From NCBI GenBank assembly GCA_900767495.1, contig CAAFZH010000039.1, forward strand, positions 1 to 10,262: a stretch of 10,262 nucleotides of DNA, written 5' to 3'. Of the stretch, positions 1 through 6,139 are shown piece by piece. The translations under genes were made by a program, and so were the position numbers. The stretch is from Clostridia bacterium (GTDB lineage: Bacteria; Bacillota; Clostridia; Christensenellales; Borkfalkiaceae). Positions within the stretch are counted from its first letter, which is position 1. The number at the start of each line of letters is the position of its first letter. The notes beneath the pieces were generated by a model, which saw only the letters and a program-made list of their open reading frames with translations, was not told the DNA's origin and made no database searches.

Positions 1-217
1 AGAATGACGTGTTTTTTGCTTTCTCCTTCGGGGAAAGTGGATTGCAAGCGTAGCGTAGCAAGACGATAGGGGATAAAAGAGTGCGGTAATTCACCCTCCC
101 GGGAGATTGCTTCGCTACGCTCGCAATGACGGTAAGTCGATAGTTTGGTGCGATATTTCGCTTGCGCTCAATATGACGTGAGAAAAAGAGGAATATTTTC
201 CCACGCTCAATATGACG
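1..217. repeat. Cluster of short intergenic repeats (CGTCAT...GAGCG type)
   Basis: This gene-free stretch downstream of the tetR-like gene is made of related short units. Read on the minus strand, four units begin with CGTCAT. Two are nearly identical (plus-strand CGCTCAATATGACG at 165-178 and 204-217, 39 bp apart). One is a variant (CGCTCGCAATGACGG, 118-132), and one is cut by the window start (1-10). The segment 41-62 is an imperfect inverted copy of 106-127 (about 3 mismatches in 22), so the two could pair into a long hairpin. A perfect palindrome, CTCCCGGGAG, lies at 96-105, and a small hairpin at 19-37. Sequences of the form CGTCATTGCGAGCG...AGCAATC are familiar as dispersed non-coding repeats in many bacterial genomes. 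I see no ORF or transposase here. Confidence 0.75.
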
Positions 218-242
218 GTACTTTTTTAAATCTAAACCGTTT

Positions 243-815
243 TCAATCGCCGAAACGGTAGGCGGAAAATCTTTCAAACCAGTTTAAAGTGTATTCTTTG
301 AGTTTGTCGGGCGTTACAATGGATTGTCCGCGACAATACTTTATATATTCCATTAAAAGTCCTTCTATAAAAAGCGTAATCTCCAATTCGAGAAATTCGC
401 GGTTTTTAAGTCGACGATCGTTTAAACACAGTTCAAGACATTTATTTGCGGCAAGCAAAGCAAGTCGCTTTACGGCAAACAGCATTTCGTCTGAGCGGCA
501 AAGCATTTTATAATTTTCGTCGTTCTCCTTTATATAAGAAAAGAAAGAGTCTATAAACTTTTCAAAACTTGACGAGGCTAAAAGTCGCGCGTTATCGAAG
601 AATTTTTCTATAAGGTCGTTTTCGTAATCTTCCGCTACGGAATAAATATCGTCGTAATGCGAATAAAAAGTTCCTCGGTTAATGTCGGCGCGCCTGGTAA
701 GTTCCGTTACCGAAATTTTGCTTATTTCTCGTTTTTCGCTCAGCATCTCCGCAAAGGTCGCGCGGATAAGTTTACGCGTTTTTACCGAGGAATTATTTAA
801 GTTTTGCGCTTTCAT
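243..815 (-). CDS. TetR/AcrR-family transcriptional regulator
   Basis: A 190-aa protein with the usual length and layout of TetR-type one-component repressors. The N-terminal helix-turn-helix spans roughly residues 15-60 and carries the family pattern SVTELTRRADINRGTFYSHY (about 35-54), where T-FY-HF/Y closes the DNA-binding domain. The remaining ~130 residues are helical and poorly conserved, as expected for a ligand-binding and dimerisation domain. A strong Shine-Dalgarno (GAAAGGAGG on the minus strand, from plus-strand 820-828) lies 4 nt before the ATG and fixes the start. The gene is divergent from the ABC export genes starting at 978, with 162 bp between them. That arrangement makes it the probable local regulator of those genes and of itself. 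The ligand cannot be told from the sequence. Confidence 0.9.
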   Translation of the reverse strand: MKAQNLNNSSVKTRKLIRATFAEMLSEKREISKISVTELTRRADINRGTFYSHYDDIYSVAEDYENDLIEKFFDNARLLASSSFEKFIDSFFSYIKENDENYKMLCRSDEMLFAVKRLALLAANKCLELCLNDRRLKNREFLELEITLFIEGLLMEYIKYCRGQSIVTPDKLKEYTLNWFERFSAYRFGD

Positions 816-844
816 TCAGCCTCCTTTCAACAAAAAATCGCACA

Positions 845-868
845 GTGTCGATATTTAAACGCCGACGC
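845..868. promoter_or_regulatory. Imperfect inverted repeat, possible TetR operator
   Basis: GTGTCG (845-850) and CGACGC (863-868) form an imperfect inverted repeat (5 of 6 positions) around an AT-rich centre, in the divergent tetR-ABC intergenic region about 30 bp from the tetR start. Position and symmetry suit an operator for the TetR-like protein, but the arms are short. The left arm also contains TGTCGAT, one base off the Spo0A box TGTCGAA. Tentative. Confidence 0.3.
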
Positions 869-879
869 TTTTATTGTAC

Positions 880-908
880 TTAACTTTTTTAAAAAAAACT
901 AATAGAAT
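880..908 (+). promoter_or_regulatory. Candidate sigma-A promoter for the ABC operon
   Basis: TTAACT (880-885) and TAGAAT (903-908) are separated by 17 bp, which predicts a transcript start near 915 and a leader of about 60 nt before the ATG at 978. Both hexamers deviate from consensus, as is common for a regulated promoter. A minus-strand TACAAT (plus 873-878) could be the -10 of the divergent tetR promoter, though I found no good -35 for it. Confidence 0.35.
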
Positions 909-977
909 AGTGGAGTAGTAACGAAAACAGTATAACTTAAAACCGTTAAAAAGTCAAATTAAATAAGGAACAAAATT

Positions 978-1910
978 ATGAACGTTATCGAAGTTAAAAA
1001 TTTAACGAAGGATTACGGTTCGGGCAGAGGAGTGTTCGACGTAAACATTTCGGTAAACAAGGGCGAAGTTTTCGGCTTTTTAGGTCCTAACGGTGCGGGT
1101 AAATCGACTACGATTCGTCATTTAATGGGTTTTTCCAAACCCGACAGCGGCGAAACGTATATACTTGGTAAGCCTACCTTTGAAAAGTATTACGAAGTGC
1201 TTTCCAAAGTCGGGTATATCCCGGGCGAAATTGCCTTACCGCAAGGTCTTACGGGTTGGGAATTCATCAGAATGATGCAGTCGATGCAAAAAATCGAAAA
1301 TAAAGCGCGGCTGAACGAGTTGCTTGAAATTTTCGAGTTGGCGGACGCGGAACTGCGCGGCGAAACCAAGCGTATGAGTCTGGGCGTTAAGCGTAAACTT
1401 GCCGTGGTAACCGCGTTTATGAGCGACCCCGAAGTGCTTATTTTAGACGAGCCGACGAGCGGACTCGACCCCGTAATGCAGGAAAACTTTATTAAGTTTA
1501 TTCACGAGGAAAAAGAGCGGGGCAAGACGATACTTTTGTCTAGCCACATTTTCTCCGAGATAGATTCGACTTGCGACCGAATAGCGATAATCAAGGACGG
1601 AAAAATAGTGAGCGAATTTATAGCGGACGATTTAAAGCACGCTTCGCTTAAATATTACTCCATAGGCTTTAAAGACGAGCAATCTACGATTAAATTCGTT
1701 GAGAGCGGTAAAAAACTCAAAACCTTTTCTGTAGATAAAACGGACGGCAACAGGGTGAACGTTTCGTTTGAGGACAGCGACCTTAACGCGGTCATTGCGC
1801 TTGCGTCGGATCTCGGCGCAACCGAATTTTCCAACCGCAGGGAGTCGCTCGAAGATTATTTTATGAAGTTCTATAAAGAGGACAAAGACTTCGGGGGTGC
1901 TTTGAAATGA
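978..1910 (+). CDS. ABC transporter ATP-binding protein (ABC-2 exporter type), first of two
   Basis: A 310-aa cytoplasmic ATPase that would power an ABC-2 type exporter. The motifs are in order: Walker A GPNGAGKST (36-44), signature MSLGVKRK (133-140), Walker B VLILDE (153-158) with catalytic Glu, D-loop SGLD (161-164) and the switch His in SSH (200). The usual Q-loop Gln is not in its standard place; the region reads GYIPGEIALP (about 79-88). The ~90 C-terminal residues beyond the nucleotide-binding domain resemble the accessory tail of DrrA/BcrA-like ATPases. An AAGGA Shine-Dalgarno at 965-969 lies 8 nt before the ATG. The stop overlaps the start of the next ATPase by 4 bp (ATGA), implying translational coupling. 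The substrate is unknown; drugs, peptides or lipids are all possible for this family. Confidence 0.93.
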   Translation: MNVIEVKNLTKDYGSGRGVFDVNISVNKGEVFGFLGPNGAGKSTTIRHLMGFSKPDSGETYILGKPTFEKYYEVLSKVGYIPGEIALPQGLTGWEFIRMMQSMQKIENKARLNELLEIFELADAELRGETKRMSLGVKRKLAVVTAFMSDPEVLILDEPTSGLDPVMQENFIKFIHEEKERGKTILLSSHIFSEIDSTCDRIAIIKDGKIVSEFIADDLKHASLKYYSIGFKDEQSTIKFVESGKKLKTFSVDKTDGNRVNVSFEDSDLNAVIALASDLGATEFSNRRESLEDYFMKFYKEDKDFGGALK

Positions 1911-2827
1911 GCGTTATCGAAATAGAAAATTTAACCAAAGACTATGGACGCGGCAGAGGGATTTTCGGCGTAAACCTTACCATTAACCAAGGCGAAATGG
2001 TGGGTTTTGTCGGAACAAACGGCAGCGGTAAAACCACGACGATTCGTAATATTTTGGGCTACGTAAAACCGACCTCGGGCAGCGTTAAGGTAAACGGACT
2101 TTCCTCGTGGGAAAATTCGAGCGAGATTGCAAAATGGGTCGGCTACGTCCCAGGTGAAATCGCTTTCCCCGATTTGCCCACGGGTATAGACTTTTTAAAG
2201 TGTCAGGCGGAATTTTACGGTCTTAAAGATATGGGTTACGCAAACGAACTTATACAGCGGTTACAACTCGACCCTCGCGCAAACTTAAAGCGAATGAGTA
2301 AGGGTATGAAACAAAAGACCGCTCTGGTCGCCGCGCTTATGAACGACGCGCCGATAATAATTCTCGACGAACCTACCACGGGACTTGACCCGCTTATGCG
2401 CGTTACTTTTCTCGATATAATAAAGAAGGAACACGAAAAAGGCAAGACGATTTTTATGAGCAGCCACCTCTTTGAGGAACTCGAAACGACTTGCGATCGA
2501 GTCGCGCTTATAGACAGCGGTAAAATCGTGGACGTGGCGGATATGAATGAAATTCGTAATCGCCCCGTAAAGGATTTTAAAATCGAGTTTACAAACTCTG
2601 CGGACTATGAGAAGTTTAAAAAGATAGGTTACGAGATTACTCGTTTACAACCGGAGTACAATCAGGTTACAATAAAAATAAACGTGGAACAAACGGGCGA
2701 ATTGCTCGGCGCGCTTAAAGGATATAACGTCAAGTTTATTTCCGAGTTGCCGTACACGCTCGAAAAGCATTTTAAAAATATTTTGTTTGAAAGAAAAGAA
2801 AAGGAGATAAAAAACGATGTTCAGTAA
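1907..2827 (+). CDS. ABC transporter ATP-binding protein, second paralogue
   Basis: A 306-aa ATPase closely similar along its length to the preceding one (compare the starts MNVIEVKNLTKDYGSGRG and MSVIEIENLTKDYGRGRG), so the pair arose by tandem duplication. Motifs: Walker A GTNGSGKTT (36-44), signature MSKGMKQK (130-137), Walker B IIILDE (150-155), D-loop TGLD and switch His 197. All catalytic residues are intact, so it should hydrolyse ATP. As in its neighbour, the Q-loop reads GYVPGEIAFP with no Gln. A GGGGGTG at 1893-1899 probably serves as ribosome-binding site. The 3' end overlaps the permease start by 11 bp. With one permease downstream, the two ATPases may form a heterodimer, or may be alternatives that drive permease dimers. 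Confidence 0.93.
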   Translation: MSVIEIENLTKDYGRGRGIFGVNLTINQGEMVGFVGTNGSGKTTTIRNILGYVKPTSGSVKVNGLSSWENSSEIAKWVGYVPGEIAFPDLPTGIDFLKCQAEFYGLKDMGYANELIQRLQLDPRANLKRMSKGMKQKTALVAALMNDAPIIILDEPTTGLDPLMRVTFLDIIKKEHEKGKTIFMSSHLFEELETTCDRVALIDSGKIVDVADMNEIRNRPVKDFKIEFTNSADYEKFKKIGYEITRLQPEYNQVTIKINVEQTGELLGALKGYNVKFISELPYTLEKHFKNILFERKEKEIKNDVQ

Positions 2828-4493
2828 AGCGTTATTCAAACAATCGTGTAAAGCAAACGGAACAATGTGGGCAATAATCACTTTTGCGGTTTGCTTTATG
2901 TTGTCGTGCGTTATGCTAATAAGCGGCAGCGGCAATCTGGGCGAAACCAAAAACGCCATACAAGATACTATCATTCAGCAGGAAATAGAGGCGTCTTTTG
3001 AAACTCGCGGACTTAATTATTACGGTTTCGATTCCAAATACTTAAAGCGTTACGACCAACTTTTTGCCGAGGAACTTGCGAAAACCGCCCCCGACGTGTT
3101 TACGAGGGAATTTATAGCAAGCGGTATGGATAAGACTGTTGCGGGACAAAAGACTTTGGCGCAGGTTGCGCCTGCCGCAGGGAAAAACGCTGCGGAAAAA
3201 TTGCAACAGAAAATAGCCGCCGACGTTATAGCGGCGGATAAAAAGGCTCACGAAAACGAAGAGGGTTACGAACCTATAACCGCCGATTCTGCCGCGGTAA
3301 AAGAGGCGGTGGGCGTAACGATGTTTGCTATATCCCCGACTGCCGATACCTTTAAGGAATACGCAGATATTATCACCGCTAAGGATAAGAAATTCGAGCC
3401 GAAGGCTTATGCGGACGCTCAATATCTCTCGCAAATGCTTACCGCCGTACTCGGCGAAAAGTTGGAGGGCAAGGAAAATGCTATAAACTCGTACCTCGCA
3501 AGCAGATACGACGATATAGATTCCCGCGCGGAAGTTTATTCCACCAAGTTTTTGGCGGCGAATATGACCACCGACACCGCTAAAAACGCGCTTTTGGACG
3601 CGTTATCGAGTTACGGCGTTGACGAGGCTAAATACGACACCTTCGGTTACGATTACGCGCAGATTGACAGAATATCCCGCGAATCGGTTATAACTTATCG
3701 CAATAGGTACGATTACGAAGTAAACGAACTCGGTAAAACGCCCGAGGAGGCTAACGAAAATCTGTATACCGAAGTTGCAAGCAGTTTGCTTGCCGCTTTG
3801 CCCGACGAGGTTTCCGACGCTATAAAGGAAGTCGGCGAACTCGATTTGTACAGTCTTATAGTAGGTTCTATCTTTTATAAACTCGCAGGGTTGTTGTTAC
3901 CTATTATATATATGATTATGGCATCCAACAACCTTATCGCAGGTCAGGTAGACAGAGGTTCTATGGCTTACGTGTTGTCCACTTCTACCAAGCGTGAAAG
4001 CGTAGTGTTTACGCAGGCTCTGTACCTTATAGGCTCGTTGTTTGCAATGTTCTGCCTTACCACCGCAACGGGTTGCGTGTGTCTTGCAATAGTTAAGGCG
4101 GATAGCGCAAGTATAGAACTGACTTACGGCAATCTGATATTGCTCAACCTCGGTGCGTTCCTCGTACTGTTCGCGTTGTCGGGTTTGTGTTTCTTCACTT
4201 CGTGTTACTTTGACAGAAGTAAGTTGGCTATGGCAATCGGCGGCGGATTAAGCATATTCGCGCTCGTTGCGGCAATGCTCGGCTTGTTCGGTACGCAAAC
4301 CATTCCGTCCGTAGTAAGGCTCGACGCGCTCAATTACTTCAACTACGCTACCGTTATAACGCTGTTCGACGTGGTATCCATAATAGATAAAACGGGTATG
4401 TTTATTTGGAAATTCGCAATACTGCTCGTTTTAGGTATAGTCGGTTACGTACTCGGTTCGCGTAAATTCGTTAAAAAGGATTTACCCCTTTAA
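2817..4493 (+). CDS. ABC-2 type transporter permease with large extracytoplasmic domain
   Basis: A 558-aa membrane protein, the probable transmembrane subunit for the two ATPases. One membrane segment lies at about 17-37, followed by a ~305-residue soluble stretch (about 38-344) rich in Ala, Lys, Asp and Glu. Five more segments follow at about 346-370, 400-427, 440-463, 469-492 and 529-547. This one-plus-five arrangement, with a big loop after the first segment, is typical of ABC-2 permeases in Gram-positive bacteria. The loop would face outside. The segment QVDRGSMAYVLSTSTKRESV (about 377-396), between the second and third membrane segments, resembles the cytoplasmic coupling region of this family. 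The C-terminal FVKKDLPL ending is also a familiar form. AAGGAG at 2801-2806 is the ribosome-binding site. The loop has no recognised catalytic motif and its role is not evident. Confidence 0.88.
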   Translation: MFSKALFKQSCKANGTMWAIITFAVCFMLSCVMLISGSGNLGETKNAIQDTIIQQEIEASFETRGLNYYGFDSKYLKRYDQLFAEELAKTAPDVFTREFIASGMDKTVAGQKTLAQVAPAAGKNAAEKLQQKIAADVIAADKKAHENEEGYEPITADSAAVKEAVGVTMFAISPTADTFKEYADIITAKDKKFEPKAYADAQYLSQMLTAVLGEKLEGKENAINSYLASRYDDIDSRAEVYSTKFLAANMTTDTAKNALLDALSSYGVDEAKYDTFGYDYAQIDRISRESVITYRNRYDYEVNELGKTPEEANENLYTEVASSLLAALPDEVSDAIKEVGELDLYSLIVGSIFYKLAGLLLPIIYMIMASNNLIAGQVDRGSMAYVLSTSTKRESVVFTQALYLIGSLFAMFCLTTATGCVCLAIVKADSASIELTYGNLILLNLGAFLVLFALSGLCFFTSCYFDRSKLAMAIGGGLSIFALVAAMLGLFGTQTIPSVVRLDALNYFNYATVITLFDVVSIIDKTGMFIWKFAILLVLGIVGYVLGSRKFVKKDLPL

Positions 4494-4505
4494 AATAAAA
4501 ACGAT

Positions 4506-4537
4506 CGCCGACAATCCGCAAAATCGGATTGTCGGCG
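4506..4537 (+). other. Perfect 13-bp stem-loop between permease and TerB-like gene
   Basis: CGCCGACAATCCG (4506-4518) pairs perfectly with CGGATTGTCGGCG (4525-4537) around a 6-nt loop (CAAAAT). No T-run follows on the plus strand, so it is not a standard intrinsic terminator. It could protect the 3' end of the ABC mRNA, partly attenuate read-through, or bind a protein. It covers a possible TTG start at 4529 for the next gene, which argues for the ATG at 4565 instead. Confidence 0.7.
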
Positions 4538-4564
4538 GCAAAAGTAAACCACGAGGAAAAATTT

Positions 4565-5023
4565 ATGTTTGAATTTCTTAAACTGTGTAAAAGATTTGAA
4601 AAGACTTCGGCTTTGGAAAGAGCGGCTTTGCTTGCCGAAAAGTCGGTCAAAGTTATTGCGGAGTTGCATAAACTCGATATACCCGGCGTTGACCCCGTAA
4701 ACGTGCTTGCCGCGTTTTTAATCGGTTCGGTCGTGTGCGATGGCAGCGTGAACGAGATGGAATATTTGCTTATTTATCCTTCGTTGCTCCGTATATTCGG
4801 CGAAGATTTCGATTATGCCTCTGTTAAAGCGACTTTCGGTAAAGGAGCAAAGGGCAAGCAAGCGGTAAAAGAATACACCGAAGAAATGGAACAGATTTTC
4901 GCTATGCTTAGCGAGGACGTTCGTCGCGACTTGTTCGCGCTTTGTATGTGCGCCGTTTCGATAGACGGAAAGATTTCGCTTAAAGAGCGCATATATCTGC
5001 GCCGTCTTGCCTCGGCAAAATAA
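4565..5023 (+). CDS. TerB-like (tellurite-resistance/DjlA fold) small protein
   Basis: A 152-aa soluble helical protein. Two repeats of the TerB-type pattern, an acidic D-G pair followed by a conserved Glu at the start of a helix, are visible: CDGSVNEMEYLLI (D59, G60, E64) and IDGKISLKERIYL (D134, G135, E141). This layout matches the all-alpha TerB/DjlA-like domain, often thought to bind metal or mediate contacts near membranes; its exact role here is unknown. The reading frame is open up to a TTG at 4529, but that codon lies inside a hairpin. The ATG at 4565 has a GAGGAAAA ribosome-binding site at 4553-4560, so I chose it. It sits 71 nt after the permease and before a strong terminator, so it may be the last gene of the ABC operon. 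The family assignment rests on motif pattern only. Confidence 0.72.
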   Translation: MFEFLKLCKRFEKTSALERAALLAEKSVKVIAELHKLDIPGVDPVNVLAAFLIGSVVCDGSVNEMEYLLIYPSLLRIFGEDFDYASVKATFGKGAKGKQAVKEYTEEMEQIFAMLSEDVRRDLFALCMCAVSIDGKISLKERIYLRRLASAK

Positions 5024-5043
5024 TTTTAAATCAACGAATGATA

Positions 5044-5084
5044 AAAACCGACTATCGCTTTAAGTTGCGATAGTCGGTTTTCTT
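5044..5084 (+). terminator. Rho-independent terminator after the TerB-like gene
   Basis: AAAACCGACTATCGC (5044-5058) pairs with GCGATAGTCGGTTTT (5067-5081) around an 8-nt loop. The GC-rich core runs directly into TTTTCTT. It lies about 20 nt after the stop codon at 5021-5023. The A-run on the left means it could also stop transcription from the other side. Confidence 0.9.
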
Positions 5085-5238
5085 CGTATGAACGTATGTG
5101 GTTTTTTGCATATAGTAAATTTTCTTTAAAAAGTAACCTTAAAAAATCATATTTTTACAAAAATATTACTGTCGGTGATTTTTATTTGAAAAAATTTAAT
5201 AAATTTATCACAAATCGTAAAAATTTATTTAAAAATAA

Positions 5239-5267
5239 TTGACAAACGGTTTTAAAAATTGTAAAAT
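5239..5267 (+). promoter_or_regulatory. Near-consensus sigma-A promoter of the Spo0A-like gene
   Basis: TTGACA (5239-5244) is separated by exactly 17 bp from TAAAAT (5262-5267), with very AT-rich DNA upstream (about 5100-5238) that could act as an UP element. The predicted transcript start is near 5274, giving a leader of about 35 nt to the ATG at 5309. It excludes the TTG at 5270 as a start codon. The remaining gene-free sequence between 5085 and 5238 shows no ORF. A TGTCGGT at 5170-5176 is a weak match to the Spo0A box. Confidence 0.8.
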
Positions 5268-5308
5268 ATTTGCAATACGTTAAAGAAAAACGTTTCAGGG
5301 AGAACAAT

Positions 5309-6022
5309 ATGTACGGATTGATTATGGCAAACGGCGAGGCTAGAGAAAAGTTCGCTAAAGAGGTAAAATTTACTAATTGTCTTTCGGGTAAGTTAGACGT
5401 AACTCGCGCCGATGACGAGATTGCTTGTAGCGATATGGTAACAGGCAAAGATTTCGTGATAATACAGGCGGACGGCAGCGGCGTAACCGAAAAGGTTATT
5501 TTAAGGTTTGCCTTTGCTGCGGCAAGCGTAGGCAAGGTGAACATATACGATTGCGGAGGTAACTACACGATAGTTTATAAGCACCATTGCAAAGATATGT
5601 TCGACGGCGACCTGGCTAACGGCAGATTCGGGTGCGAAGATTTTTTATGTAAGTTAGACGGGTGTATGCGTAAGCAGGCGGCAAACGCGAACGTAAGAAA
5701 AATTGCGGATTTCTTTACAAAGATAGGTTTGTTTGCGAATCTTGCAGGTTATAATTTTTTATTGAGTGCGGTCAGGTATAGTTTAAATTCTCCCGAACTG
5801 CTTTTAAAGGTAACGACTCGCTTATATACGAAAATTGCGGAAAATTATCACACTACGACCAAAGCCGTTGAACGAAATATTCGTAACGCAATAGAAACGG
5901 CGTGTATCAAAGGCAAGATTTTTGAAGTGGCAAATAAATATTACGGCGGCAATTTCTCCGCAAACGATAAACCGACCAACTCCGAATTTATCGCTTATCT
6001 TACGACGATAGCGCAATATTGA
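5309..6022 (+). CDS. Spo0A-like regulator with degenerate receiver domain
   Basis: A 237-aa protein. Residues about 128-237 match the Spo0A C-terminal effector domain. The recognition region HTTTKAVERNIRNAIETA (181-198) parallels the Bacillus segment ending in VERAIRHAIEVA, and KPTNSEFI (221-228) is the hallmark near the C-terminus. Residues 1-120 have about receiver length but lack its active site. The acidic pair near the start is replaced (LIMANGE), and DFVIIQADG (48-56) places Gln where the phospho-accepting Asp should be. YKHHCKDMF (90-98) may keep the conserved Lys. So it probably binds DNA as Spo0A does but is not switched by a phosphorelay (inference). The start is set by AGGGAG at 5297-5302, 6 nt before the ATG. 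The gene stands alone between a strong promoter and a terminator. Whether it replaces or accompanies a canonical spo0A cannot be seen here. Confidence 0.82.
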   Translation: MYGLIMANGEAREKFAKEVKFTNCLSGKLDVTRADDEIACSDMVTGKDFVIIQADGSGVTEKVILRFAFAAASVGKVNIYDCGGNYTIVYKHHCKDMFDGDLANGRFGCEDFLCKLDGCMRKQAANANVRKIADFFTKIGLFANLAGYNFLLSAVRYSLNSPELLLKVTTRLYTKIAENYHTTTKAVERNIRNAIETACIKGKIFEVANKYYGGNFSANDKPTNSEFIAYLTTIAQY

Positions 6023-6041
6023 AAAAACTCCGTTAAAATAG

Positions 6042-6071
6042 CGTCCGCCCGTAGTGGCGGACGGTTTTTTT
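6042..6071 (+). terminator. Rho-independent terminator of the Spo0A-like gene
   Basis: CGTCCGCC (6042-6049) pairs with GGCGGACG (6056-6063) around a 6-nt loop, followed by a seven-T run (6065-6071). It begins 20 nt after the stop codon and separates this unit from the maf operon. Confidence 0.93.
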
Positions 6072-6072
6072 A

Positions 6073-6099
6073 TATTTTAAAATACCGTATTTTAAAATA
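6073..6099. repeat. Two identical 12-bp palindromes in tandem
   Basis: The perfect palindrome TATTTTAAAATA occurs at 6073-6084 and again at 6088-6099, separated by CCG (15-bp period). They lie just upstream of the -35 of the maf promoter. They could be a paired operator or an UP element, or could arise from AT-rich composition. Confidence 0.75.
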
Positions 6100-6102
6100 T
6101 AC

Positions 6103-6136
6103 TTTACAAAAATAACTTTTTATGTTATGATATAAT
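6103..6136 (+). promoter_or_regulatory. Promoter of the maf-mreB-queH-rsmD-coaD operon
   Basis: TTTACA (6103-6108) with 17-bp spacing to TATGAT (6126-6131) is a good sigma-A promoter. An overlapping TATAAT (6131-6136) preceded by TG makes an extended -10. Either form puts the transcript start at about 6138-6143, essentially at the maf ATG (6140). Confidence 0.65.
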
Positions 6137-6139
6137 CGT

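Noticed and set aside
41..127. CRISPR-like array in the left-edge repeats
   Set aside because: Units are of unequal spacing (39 and 47 bp) and degenerate, with no uniform spacers and no cas genes; they fit dispersed intergenic repeats better.
4529..4564. TTG-initiated 12-residue extension of the TerB-like protein
   Set aside because: The TTG lies in the 3' arm of a perfect hairpin and has no ribosome-binding site, while the ATG at 4565 has GAGGAAAA just upstream.
5191..5230. AT-rich inverted repeat (AATAAATTT / AAATTTATT) upstream of the Spo0A-like gene
   Set aside because: It contains only A and T in a very AT-rich stretch, so such symmetry is expected by chance; no replication-origin features such as DnaA boxes were seen.
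5270..5308. TTG-initiated 13-residue extension of the Spo0A-like protein
   Set aside because: The TTG falls immediately after the -10 box of a near-consensus promoter, ahead of the predicted transcript start. The ATG at 5309 has AGGGAG at the right distance.
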